Origin: Azolla caroliniana
Taxonomy: Eukaryota; Polypodiophyta
DNA: 64,000 bases
Reading direction: 5' to 3'
Assembly (NCBI GenBank): GCA_043228905.1
Contig: JBHGNT010000004.1
Coordinates: 24,428,001 to 24,492,000 of the forward strand
Shown one piece after another: positions 1-9,380 of the stretch. A program made the position numbers and the translations under genes. A model generated the notes under the pieces. It had not been told where the DNA came from, did not search any database, and worked only from the letters and a program-made list of their open reading frames with translations. Every line of letters starts with the position of its first letter. Position 1 is the first letter of the stretch.

Positions 1-60
1 TTGGAAGGATATGGCACAACGAGGCAGAATATACTAGCCATATATACTGAGTAAAGAAAT

Positions 61-190
61 TATATGTATGTATGTATAATGTATGTATATGTATAAATGT
101 ATATGTACGTATAAGTTTATGTATACAGTATTTATCTATATGATATATCTATAAGACTATATGTATATCATATATGTATATATATCAATT
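61..190. repeat. AT-rich TATG/TATA microsatellite
   Basis: Imperfect tandem TATG and TATA units with interspersed substitutions. It is a simple-sequence tract with no coding potential. Confidence 0.7.
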
Positions 191-453
191 TTCTTTCCCA
201 CATCATGACTCATCTCGGCCACATGTGGTAGAGAATTTCTTCTTCGATGGTAGATGGGAGTCCGGTCGCCAATCACCCGTGATGATGCCTCTTGTGCTTT
301 TCGCCTACACAGTCACTTGATTGTTCTGTAGTATAGAATGTGTATAGGCTTCTCCGAGTGCTCATTGGTAACTTGCAGTTTCTGTGTTTTGCATGATGAC
401 TTTGCCGAAGAACGGAGTCATGTAGGGAGCTTTTTGAATAGCTCCGAAAAGGT

Positions 454-675
454 GTGTACGAAAAAAGGAGTACCTTTCTAGATTATTGGCATGGGTTCGA
501 GCCGAACAAACGGTTCTGTATGGGATTGGAGTTCATAACAAAAAAATGGACAAGAATCCCTTGGTCATTAGAGCTCGACATTCATAACAGAAAGATTACA
601 GTTCCATTTATTAGAACATCCCTAAGTTTTCGATTGAATGAAGGATGGAAGACCTTGGCTTCATACTTCTATTAG
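454..675 (+). other. Short unrecognised open frame (73 codons)
   Basis: An ATG-initiated frame of 73 codons that is rich in Trp, Phe, Arg and Lys and not low complexity. I do not recognise its family. I see no clear promoter, splice site or polyadenylation signal around it. The composition is less AT-skewed than its surroundings, so it could be a remnant of a coding region from a repeat or an organellar transfer. It could equally be a chance frame. Low confidence that it is a gene. Confidence 0.15.
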
Positions 676-1565
676 ACCATCTTTTTTAGCAATTCTGAGT
701 GAGTGATGAAGGCCTAACATCAATGAAGGAGTGTCGTAGAGGAGTAGTATTATTTCATCCCCTCCATGTAACATCCACCGCTACAAGCTAGATGCACTCA
801 TTGATTCATTGGTTTAGACAACATAACGTTACCAAGATATGTATGGTTCATAGAAGGAATAGAGCATATCCTCGCTTCAAAGCCAATTAGCATAGGGTGG
901 TTGGGTTATTACATGCTCCGATGGTCTTTCCTTGTCATGTTATCGTTGTTTGTGGCCCAAAGTGCTAACTTATCATTGATTTTTGTATCAGGCTTCTATT
1001 TCTCAACTTTGTTTTATATTATCATTATTTGTCACCTTCAATCAAACCCTATCCTTGCACAAATTCCTCTCATAGTCATAGTGTGCACTCTCGAATGTGA
1101 CATTCATTAGTAAAGTTCTTGAACATCAAAAGTTGCTACCCACTTTCACATGTATTATGTGAAAATGTTATATTTTGTCTCCTACATCATATTTGACCAC
1201 CGAAGACGATAATGATCTCTCTCTCATAGAGTTTGGTTTGCTATTAGTTTGATGGTCATTCTTGTTGATATTATTTGATGGGAAACAATTTAACACATAA
1301 ATATCATTCTAGAATTTAGGGTTTCTATTCATCAATATTTATATCCACAACATTTGTTAGTCGATTCTATTCGCCCTTTTAATTGTATGTGTAACATGTC
1401 CAATGGCCATGAAGTTGCATCCTTCTCTTTTGCTTTTGGCATGGATGACCATGCCTTGAGTGCACACATTCTAGCATATCGCCCATCCATAGGCATGTAA
1501 GTTATATGATATGCTTTTGAAAATCTTTTTTAATGATCCTCATCCATGTTAAATGGTTGTCAATC

Positions 1566-1835
1566 TGTCGAGAACTGAACGCTCCCTATATGCAACGCTC
1601 GGCCACAACCAAGCTTAGATTCATGCACAGAAAATGGGAAATAAAGAACGACACAAAGGAGAGAAAAGGTACACAAGATGTTTACGTGGAAAACCCAAAC
1701 TAAGGGAAAAAACCACGGCAGCCCACAGGCTGCAAACTATCACTATGTTGGAATGTACAAACAGTGAGTTCACGGAGGCAATGACCTCGTGCTCACGATC
1801 TTCGCCACAGGCGGCGGTTACAACAGAGGCAACGA

Positions 1836-1872
<37 letters not shown>

Positions 1873-2380
1873 ACTGTTACGCGCTCTAATCTCGTGCAAA
1901 ACAAGAATGACAACGACAACTCTCACTAAAGGTTTGCCCCAAGTCATATTTATACTAATATGACTTTTCGGCTATTTACAAATACAGCCTTGATGGACTC
2001 TCAAAAACATATTTACGAATATGTCTCTTCATCCGGTTCTCACCGGGTCTGCACCATCCGGTTCTCCGTAGCCGGGTACTCCTCATCCGGTCTTCACTGG
2101 GTTTGTATCATCTGGCTCTCCGTAGCCGGCTACTCCTCATCCGGTCTTCACCGGGTCTGTATCATCCGGCTCTCTGTAGCTGGGTACTCCTCATCCGGTT
2201 CATACCGGGTCTGCACCATCCGGTTCTCCGTAGCCGGGTACTCCTCATCCGGTCTTCACCGGGTCTGTATCATCCGGCTCTCCGTAGCCGGGTACTCCTC
2301 ATACGGTTTCGGCCTCGGCCGAGTTTGTTCATCGACACTGTTCTTCTCCCTTCCCATCCGGAGGGACCTGTCTCCCAACA
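1566..2380 (-). repeat. Copia-1 3' LTR
   Basis: 815-bp LTR, TG...CA on the minus strand, with a perfect flanking CAATC. It contains a CT microsatellite (about 1836-1868) and five 54-bp tandem units (2029-2298). It is 56 bp longer than the partner LTR, explained by one extra 54-bp unit and 2 bp of CT repeat. Confidence 0.95.
2029..2298. repeat. 54-bp tandem repeat x5 inside LTR
   Basis: Five head-to-tail 54-bp units, each beginning TCATCCGGT and ending GGGTACTCC. Each unit is internally two related CATCCGG halves. It is rich in CCGG, a CpG-containing sequence that is likely methylated. Confidence 0.9.
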
Positions 2381-2395
2381 AACTCCCCCTTCACT
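2381..2395 (-). other. Copia-1 polypurine tract
   Basis: On the minus strand a run of purines (GTGAAGGGGGAG) ends next to the 3' LTR. It is the expected plus-strand DNA primer. Confidence 0.85.
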
Positions 2396-4719
2396 CCGGC
2401 ATGGGGTGTCTTACCAGTCCGATTCTCTTCCGGCATGCATCCAGCTTGTCGGGTATCAACACTTTGGTCAGCATATCTGACCCATTCTCGGCCGTGTGGA
2501 TCTTCATTAGCGCGAACTCCTGGTCATCTACTCTTTCCCGGATCCAATGATACCTCCGCTGGATATGCTTCGTCCGGGAATGGTAGGCCGCATTCTTAGC
2601 AAGGTGGATGACACTTTGACTGTCGCAATAGAGTTGGTATTCATCTTGCCGGATACCGAGCTCTCCGATGAAGTCGTTCATCCATAAGATTTCCTTACCG
2701 GCTTCCACAGCCGCCATGTACTCCGCCTCTGTGGTTGACAATGCAACCGTCTTCTGCAGCCTCGACTGCCACGAAACAGCTCCCCTTGCATATGTCATTA
2801 CATACCCGGATGTAGACCGGCTGGTATCCACATCAGCCGACATGTCCGAATCGGTGAAACCGTCAAGTTGAGGTTTTCCGGAGCTGAATCGGAGACACAT
2901 ATTTGAAGTGCCCTTCAAATACCGGAGTATCCATTTGACCGCGTTCTAGTGCTCCTTGCCGGGATTGCTCATAAACCGGTTCACCACTTCGACTGCGTAT
3001 CCTATGTCCGGTCGGGTACAAACCATTGCGTACATCAAGCTCCCGACGGTAGAGGCATATGGAATCTTCATCATATCCGCCTTCTCTGCTTTCGTCTTTG
3101 GGCTTTGCTTACCGGATAGCTTGCAGTTTGCCGGAAGTGTCGATCCGACCAGTTTCGCATCTGACATGTTGAACCGGTGAAGCACCTTTGTCACGTACTT
3201 CTCCTGTGATAGCCATAAGTGCTTCGCTGACCGGTCCCGAATGATGTGCATCCCCAGCATCTGTCTTGCCAGACCCAAGTCTTTCATTGAGAAGGTCCGG
3301 TTAAGAGCCTTCTTCAACATCCGTATTTTGACTTGGTCATGTCCGACGATCAACATGTCATCTACGTACAGAAGGAGTATCAGGAAGTCGCCTCCTTCAA
3401 ACTTCTTCACAAACACGCAGTGACCGGCCTGCGTCTTGTGGTACCCTTGATCGGTCATGAAGGAGTCGAACTTCCGGTACTATTGTCGAGGGGCCTGCTT
3501 TAACCCGTAGAGGCTCTTCTTCAACCGGCAAACCAGGTGCTCCTTCCCTTTCTCCACGAATCCTTCCGGTTGCTGCATGTAGATCTCTTTTTCGAGGTCA
3601 CCGTGAAGGAATGTCGTCTTCACGTCTAGCTGCTCTACCTCGAGGTCCATGCTTGCCGCTATACTCAGCACCGTCCGGATGGAGGTCATCTTTACTACCG
3701 GGGCAAATATCTCGTCGAAGTCCACGCCCTTCTTCTGCTGGAACCCCTTCACCACGATCCTGGCTTTGTATCTCGGGGGGTTGCCGGCATCTCCCGGTTT
3801 CAACTTGTACACCCACTTGTTTCAGAGTGCCCGCTTTCCTTTCGGCAACTCCACCAATTCGTACGTATGGTTCTCATGCAGGGAATCCATCTCATCCTGC
3901 ATGGCACTCAACCATTTTCAGCTGTGGGTGTCTTCCTTCGCTTCTTCGAATCTTTCTGGCTCCCCCTCATCGGTCAGCAGAACATGCTCTGCATCCGGAA
4001 ATCTCCGGGGGGCCCTTCTCTCTCTGAGAGGATATCTCTGTCTCTGGGCTTCGGTGACCGGCTCATTCATCTACTCTTCATCCGAATCCGATTCGGGGTC
4101 TTGGCCGGTTCCGGTTTCAGCTTCCTCTACTTCTTCTTCAGCCCGTTCAGTATCCTCACCGTAACCGTCTGGTCCCTCGAGTGCTAACCGGTCTCTTGCC
4201 GGTTGGGTCCGCTCATCGTAGAGTCGATCCTTACCGGTCGACTCAGAGTTCATTATCTTCTTCTCATGCTCCCAGTCGGCGAGCGTCTTGTTCTCCATGA
4301 AGATAATATCTCGACTCCGGAATACCTTCTTGTCGACCAGGTCTCACAGTCGGTAGCCGAACTCATCGTCACCGTAATCGAGGAATATGCATGGCCGGGT
4401 CTTTGGATCTAACTTTCCTCTCTGGTCCTTAGCTATATGCACGTACGCGAGACACCCGAACACCTTCAGATGCCGATAGGATACTTCCTTACCGGTCCAC
4501 ACTCTCTGTGGCGTGTCTCCGTCCAAGGGTATTGAGGGTGATCTATTTATCACATATGTCACCGTCGACAATGCCTCAGCCCAAAACTTCTTGGGTAGTT
4601 TTGCATGCGCTAGCATACTCCGGACCCTCTCCATTATGGTCCGATTCATCCTCTCGACCAGTCCGTTTAGTTCCGGCGTCTTCGGCACGGTAAATTCGAG
4701 TTGGATTCCCTTCGAGCGG
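2391..4719 (-). pseudogene. Copia-1 gag-pol, 3' part: C-terminal half of integrase, reverse transcriptase, RNase H
   Basis: This continues the frame of the 5' part exactly: removing Gypsy-A and one copy of its target duplication restores an uninterrupted codon sequence. It carries the integrase glutamate region (NGLVERMNRT), the RT core with the catalytic YVDD (about 3390), and RNase H (DSQS, AEY, SRTKHI). In-frame stops lie at 4344, 4071, 3918, 3822, 3480 and 2946. At 3480 and 2946 the neighbouring residues imply a lost tryptophan (TGG to TAG). The natural stop is at 2391, just before the purine tract. Confidence 0.92.
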
Positions 4720-5226
4720 TGTCGTGGCGTGGCTCGCCTAGAAGCGTAGCGTTGCGTAGACAAAAGATATCGTGAAAGTGAGGAAGGAATCACTGGGATT
4801 ATGGACGGAAGAGACGAAAGAGTAGAGATAGATAAATAGTGATCAACAAGATATGACAAGATAGGATATAGAATGATATTTGAAGCAATAAAAGAGATTT
4901 ATAATTATTTGATGAAAGAGTTACAAAAGTGGTTGTTCACATCGTTGAACCTCCGAACTTTGTCTTGCAAGGTAATCGCTCTTCTCTTTCTTGATCGTCG
5001 ACCACTACAATCTTCACTTCAATATTTTAATGAAGATAAGGCTCGAACCGCCTCCCTCTTGTTGAGAGTTGACCACCACGACCGCCAAGCTAGAGCTCCA
5101 CCTTTCTCTTGAACTTCTTCCTTTCTTTCTCTATTTTATGGTATCTCTTATGTAATACATAATTTGATTGATATCTCATACATATCCCCCTTTGATCTTC
5201 TCTTTCACCATTTAAATAGGTGCCCC

Positions 5227-5330
5227 CATGCATATGATGCATTGGAGGGTACAAATCATGCATGTAGTGCATGAAATGCATGTGATGCATGATCGCCATT
5301 TGGCATTCATGCATTACATGTGATGCATGA
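5227..5330. promoter_or_regulatory. Cluster of ATGCAT motifs in Gypsy-A 3' LTR
   Basis: Seven ATGCAT palindromes within about 100 bp, several extended to the RY element core CATGCATG. RY elements are bound by plant B3-domain factors of the ABI3/FUS3/LEC2 group. Function here is inferred only. Confidence 0.5.
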
Positions 5331-5419
5331 TAAACATCTCGCTCATTTGAGCTTTTATGTATGAAACAATATATGCAATAACAATAAACATGAAAACATA
5401 ATCTTAAAGAGAAAGGGCC

Positions 5420-5474
5420 TAGCCTAATGGTAGGTGTGTTGACTTTAGTGTATGAGGTCGTGGGTTTGAGTCTC
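5420..5474 (+). repeat. tRNA-like A/B-box module 1 in Gypsy-A 3' LTR
   Basis: An A-box-like TAGCCTAATGGT is followed about 41 bp on by a B-box-like GGTTTGAGTCTC. In the partner LTR the B box is GGTTCGAGTCTC, nearer the consensus GGTTCGANTCC, so this copy carries a C to T change. It lacks a complete cloverleaf, so it is not called a tRNA gene. Confidence 0.5.
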
Positions 5475-5584
5475 AAAATACTATTGAATACAACATGCAA
5501 CTTTATTTTTATATCATGAAGCAAATCCTTTATGTAATATAAAGTATATATAAAGTATGCTTTATTTTCTGAATATTATTAGTG

Positions 5585-5640
5585 TAGAGTAAATGGTAAG
5601 ATTTGAGAGTCATAGGGTGGGCTTATTGGTTCAAGTCCTC
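5585..5640 (+). repeat. tRNA-like A/B-box module 2 in Gypsy-A 3' LTR
   Basis: A second A-like (TAGAGTAAATGG) and B-like (GGTTCAAGTCCTC) pair with similar spacing, 110 bp downstream of module 1. The pair resembles a dimeric tRNA-derived SINE captured in the LTR. Confidence 0.45.
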
Positions 5641-5806
5641 TCTTGTTCGTGTAATATAATATATTTATATATATATATATATTATTTTTCTATACATATA
5701 TATAATATTATCATATGTGTTGTTATAAAACATTATCAAATGTTATTTTAGTTACGTATTTATCTTATTGTAGACTTTTAATGTGAAGCTTTCGTACTTC
5801 ACGACA

Positions 5807-5818
5807 TCCACCCCCTCT
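5807..5818 (-). other. Gypsy-A polypurine tract
   Basis: On the minus strand GAGGGGGTGGA abuts the 3' LTR, the expected plus-strand primer. Confidence 0.85.
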
Positions 5819-5846
5819 AGACCTGCACATCCTCCGGCATGTGCCA

Positions 5847-8800
5847 CTATCTTTCATCTTCATGTTGATCTATCGGAGGAGGTTCAAGCTCAAACCTTTT
5901 CTTAAATACTTTTATCCTCTTTCCAGCTACCACGTTTAGGATTAGTGTCCCATCCAATTCACTAAGCTTATAAGTAAAGTTATCATATACTTTTCTTACT
6001 ATATAAGGCCCAAACCATCTTTCAGCGAACTTGCGGACGGTGCTATGTTGATTATCTAAACTGCTATCGTACACGAGCACCCAATCTCCTTCTTCTATTT
6101 TCTTAGGTCGAATTCTATGACTTTTATCAAAACGGATTTTATTCTTTAGTCGAGCCTCCTTTAATCGTTGGGCTGCTATTTCTATATCTTCAGGTCGACG
6201 CTCTAATTGTTGAATTCGCAAAGCAAGTAATTCTTCTCTGCTCACCTCTTCTCTCCATGGAATAGATATCCATGACATAATTGATTCTTCTATCGGCATG
6301 ATGGGCTTTTGGCCAAGTATCAATTCAGCTGGCATGTATCCTGTTACTGAACTATGAGTTGTTCGATCCGCCCATAGTGCATAAGGTAGCATGCGTGGCC
6401 AATCTCTTATTTTACCTTTACAGCTTTTCACGATCGCCTTAACTATTGGGCTATGTCCTCTTTCGATCTTTCCATTGGCTTCTGGATTATACGCAGTTGT
6501 AAGTGATAATTTGACCCCTATTCGGCTGAAGAATTCTCTAGCTTCATCAGAGTCGAGTTCTCCTCTATCTGCAATTATTTTACCAACACACCCGTAACGA
6601 CATATTACATCTTCTAACAAAAATTTACATACAGCTCTAGTTGTTTTTTGTCGTAGTGGTCTTCCTTCTACTTGGTTTGTAAGGTCTTCTCTTGCTAGTA
6701 CTAAATATCGCATTTGACCTTCCCCAAGTGGCATTGTCACTAAATCAACCATCCATTTATAATGCATTGATGATGAATATGTTGGTTTTAGCTCATCTCG
6801 ATACCGGATAGTTGAATACCTCTGGCAAACCTCACAGGTTTCCACAAATTTCGTTACATCTTTATACATATGTGGCCACCAATACTTTTCTTTCAACTTC
6901 ATAAATGTCGCCCATATGCCTCTATGTCCTGCCCACAAACTATCATGGAATTCATTAATTAATTTTCTCTTAATGTCATCCTTACAAATGACTCGAAGAG
7001 GATTTTCGGTTGGCCTTTTTGGACGCCTCCATAAATGCCCTTCATGTAAAAAAAACTTGAATGCTCGTCTTCGAAATTCATTTAATTGTTTCTTCGACCA
7101 TGATGGGTTGGCTTCTTGAGTCTTTAGAAAATTTCCTATTTCTAACCATTGACCTTCATACTCTGTGTCTTTGAACATTATACTTACATTAAACTCATCA
7201 TGAGGCGTAATAGATTCTTGATGAGCAAATTGATGGCTTGTAGTTGCCCAGTTCCTATATTCAGTTTGCATCACCTTTTCATTTATGAACCTTGCCCTTG
7301 ACAACATATCTGCAACTGGGTTGTCTTTTCCCTTTATATGCCGCAATTCTGGGTTCATGGTTCTGATGTATGCAATCCACCGAAGCATTGCAATATCTGG
7401 TGTCGTGCAACTTGCTATCATTCCAATGAGTGGCAAACAATCTGTTTCAACCACTACATCTGCTCCGATCAAGTAATCTCTATCTGTTTTTAATGCAGTA
7501 AGCAAACCCCACAATTCTCGTTTAACTTGTGCATAGTTTCTTTGTCTTTCATTTAATATCTTTGCTCCAAATCTGATAGCATATCGATGTTGGTCTTCAT
7601 CTTCTTGGTTGATAACCCAACCGATCCCGATTGGGCTAGTATCAACTGTTACTATAATTGGTCTTTTACCTTTGTAGTCTGGTTGACGAAGAACTGGTGT
7701 TTTCAGTAATGCTTCTTTCAGCTGTTGAACAACTTGTGTATGTTCATCAGTCCAAATAAACTTCTTTCCTTTTCTTAAAAGTTGGTAGAGAGGATCTGAG
7801 ACATGTGCAAAGTGTGGTAACCAAATATGATAAAACACACATGCACCCAAAAATCTTCTCACCTCTGTTACCGAGTCGCAAACTTCCTTCATATTTTGTA
7901 TTGCGTTAATTTTGATCGGTGAAGGCTTCCTCCCATACCACCCACACATATGACCAACTATTAGAACTTCGTTTTGCCCAAAGCAAGACTTTGTTCCTGA
8001 TAGTGTCAAATGTACCTGCTCAAGCTTATTTAAAATATTTTCACAGTCATTAATGTGATCCATCACAAACTTTCTGCAACCATTTCCAACCATAGTCTCA
8101 TCTTTCTCTCTTTCTAAGCATCCCTCCTTAATAGGAATATCATCTAAAAATGGCATAGTTACCTTTGGGATGTATTCATGTAGAACTTTGTTCATTGCAT
8201 TCATCATATGAGCAACCGAATTCGTCGCACCTTGAGGTAGAGTGCACATTCGAACCAACCCAATTGGTGTTTTCATTGTTGTGATATTGCGACTATCAAT
8301 TGCTAGTTGAAATTGGTCGTATCCTGAATATAGGTCTCCCATAGAGTAAATCGCTCTGCCAGCAAACGCTTCCGCAAATTCATCAACGATCGGTCCGATT
8401 CCCGCATTTCGGATTGTGACTTTGTTGACTGGTTGTAGATCTTGAATGAATCTTAGAGAACCATCTTTCTTTGGAACTGTGAACCATCTATTGGAGTATG
8501 GTGCATTTGAAGGCTCTAAAATCTTCATCTTGACTTTATCCTTCAGCAACTCCAACAATTGAGGTAATCGAGCTCTCGGTACTGCAATAGGTTTAAAATT
8601 CCAAGGAATATGAGGGATAGTAAATATTACCATTGGCGTCACCACCTTTGGATTTACACAACCAATCTCCTCAGCTTTGAATGCAAACGCTTTCCCATGC
8701 CTAAAGATCATTTCTTTGAAAGTCACGATCTCTGATTGCAGAAGAAATTCACCCCTTCCGATTCTCAAGTTATTTATTGTCTCCGAAGTGAAGTGATGTC

Positions 8801-9380
8801 CGATCTTCTCTATTGGTCGAAGCATAGGCTCGGTTGCTGCTGCCTCCATCTTCTCTTCACTACCAATAGGTAATGGTACTGCAGCAGGTTTGACCTTTTT
8901 ATCTATTGTTTTGTATTTTGTATTACATAAACTTTCTACTTCTTCATATTTACAATTATACCTATCAATCTCATAATACATATCAATTGAGTTTACATGT
9001 ATCTTTCTAACATTCTCATCATCTTCTTTCAAATACATTTCTAACTCTTCTAAAGTATTTGCAAAAGAAATTTCTTCCATAACACTTTCAATCTGCTCTT
9101 CCATTTCAAGTACTCCAGTATCCTTCAATGCCTGCTGAAACAGATTAGCATTCTTTTTCAAGTTCCTCTTGCATTCATACATCCTAGTCACACATATAGC
9201 ACCACTTTCAGAAACATGAAATGACTTATTCATATGTTGTAATGCCCTATATGAGGGTCTTTTAATAATGGGACTATTGCAACCCTCACTCGCAACAGTC
9301 CTAGTCAAAAACCTGATTATCAAAATCATCACAATCTTTTGGTATTGAATGATCACGAAGCTCTTGCTTGTTCCTCTCAT
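5847..9380 (-). CDS. Gypsy-A pol: reverse transcriptase, RNase H, integrase
   Basis: 1177 codons, uninterrupted. Approximate residues: RT about 260-480 with SNRWFTVPKKDGSLRF and the catalytic FLDD near 411; RNase H from VDTSPIGIGW near 578; integrase zinc region H...H...CEVC around 812-847; integrase core with D (MVDLV, about 878), D (ADRGE, about 937) and E (KIERGH, about 972). A C-terminal WFGPY segment matches the GPY/F module of gypsy integrases, with no chromodomain after it. The N-terminal 200 residues before RT look like a variable linker and overlap the end of gag-protease. All catalytic residues are present, so the enzyme may be functional. Confidence 0.94.
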   Translation of the reverse strand: MRGTSKSFVIIQYQKIVMILIIRFLTRTVASEGCNSPIIKRPSYRALQHMNKSFHVSESGAICVTRMYECKRNLKKNANLFQQALKDTGVLEMEEQIESVMEEISFANTLEELEMYLKEDDENVRKIHVNSIDMYYEIDRYNCKYEEVESLCNTKYKTIDKKVKPAAVPLPIGSEEKMEAAATEPMLRPIEKIGHHFTSETINNLRIGRGEFLLQSEIVTFKEMIFRHGKAFAFKAEEIGCVNPKVVTPMVIFTIPHIPWNFKPIAVPRARLPQLLELLKDKVKMKILEPSNAPYSNRWFTVPKKDGSLRFIQDLQPVNKVTIRNAGIGPIVDEFAEAFAGRAIYSMGDLYSGYDQFQLAIDSRNITTMKTPIGLVRMCTLPQGATNSVAHMMNAMNKVLHEYIPKVTMPFLDDIPIKEGCLEREKDETMVGNGCRKFVMDHINDCENILNKLEQVHLTLSGTKSCFGQNEVLIVGHMCGWYGRKPSPIKINAIQNMKEVCDSVTEVRRFLGACVFYHIWLPHFAHVSDPLYQLLRKGKKFIWTDEHTQVVQQLKEALLKTPVLRQPDYKGKRPIIVTVDTSPIGIGWVINQEDEDQHRYAIRFGAKILNERQRNYAQVKRELWGLLTALKTDRDYLIGADVVVETDCLPLIGMIASCTTPDIAMLRWIAYIRTMNPELRHIKGKDNPVADMLSRARFINEKVMQTEYRNWATTSHQFAHQESITPHDEFNVSIMFKDTEYEGQWLEIGNFLKTQEANPSWSKKQLNEFRRRAFKFFLHEGHLWRRPKRPTENPLRVICKDDIKRKLINEFHDSLWAGHRGIWATFMKLKEKYWWPHMYKDVTKFVETCEVCQRYSTIRYRDELKPTYSSSMHYKWMVDLVTMPLGEGQMRYLVLAREDLTNQVEGRPLRQKTTRAVCKFLLEDVICRYGCVGKIIADRGELDSDEAREFFSRIGVKLSLTTAYNPEANGKIERGHSPIVKAIVKSCKGKIRDWPRMLPYALWADRTTHSSVTGYMPAELILGQKPIMPIEESIMSWISIPWREEVSREELLALRIQQLERRPEDIEIAAQRLKEARLKNKIRFDKSHRIRPKKIEEGDWVLVYDSSLDNQHSTVRKFAERWFGPYIVRKVYDNFTYKLSELDGTLILNVVAGKRIKVFKKRFELEPPPIDQHEDER

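Larger units (their letters stand above)
1..1560. other. Intergenic sequence, no recognised gene
   Basis: AT-rich sequence left of the Copia-1 element. Positions 61-190 are a degenerate TATG/TATA microsatellite. The longest plausible reading frame is at 454-675 and is listed separately. I see no transposon domain, RNA gene or conserved protein. The sequence resumes at 15147, after the copia insertion, because the element is flanked by a direct duplication of CAATC. Confidence 0.6.
4720..5806 (-). repeat. Gypsy-A 3' LTR
   Basis: 1087 bp. It contains a cluster of ATGCAT motifs (5227-5330), two tRNA-like A/B-box modules on the opposite strand (5420-5474 and 5585-5640) and an AT microsatellite (5659-5690). 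The purine tract lies at 5807-5818. Confidence 0.95.

Noticed and set aside
1621-1963. Open frames on both strands over the CT microsatellite, also at 14438-14744
   Set aside because: Low-complexity frames inside the Copia-1 LTR.
4873-5524. Open frames of 79 and 144 codons, repeated at 11696-12347
   Set aside because: They lie within both LTRs and are conserved only because the LTRs are copies. They show no domain and overlap regulatory repeats.
5420-5640. True tRNA genes inside the Gypsy-A LTR
   Set aside because: A and B boxes are present, but I cannot fold an acceptor stem and anticodon arm around them. Described as tRNA-like modules only.
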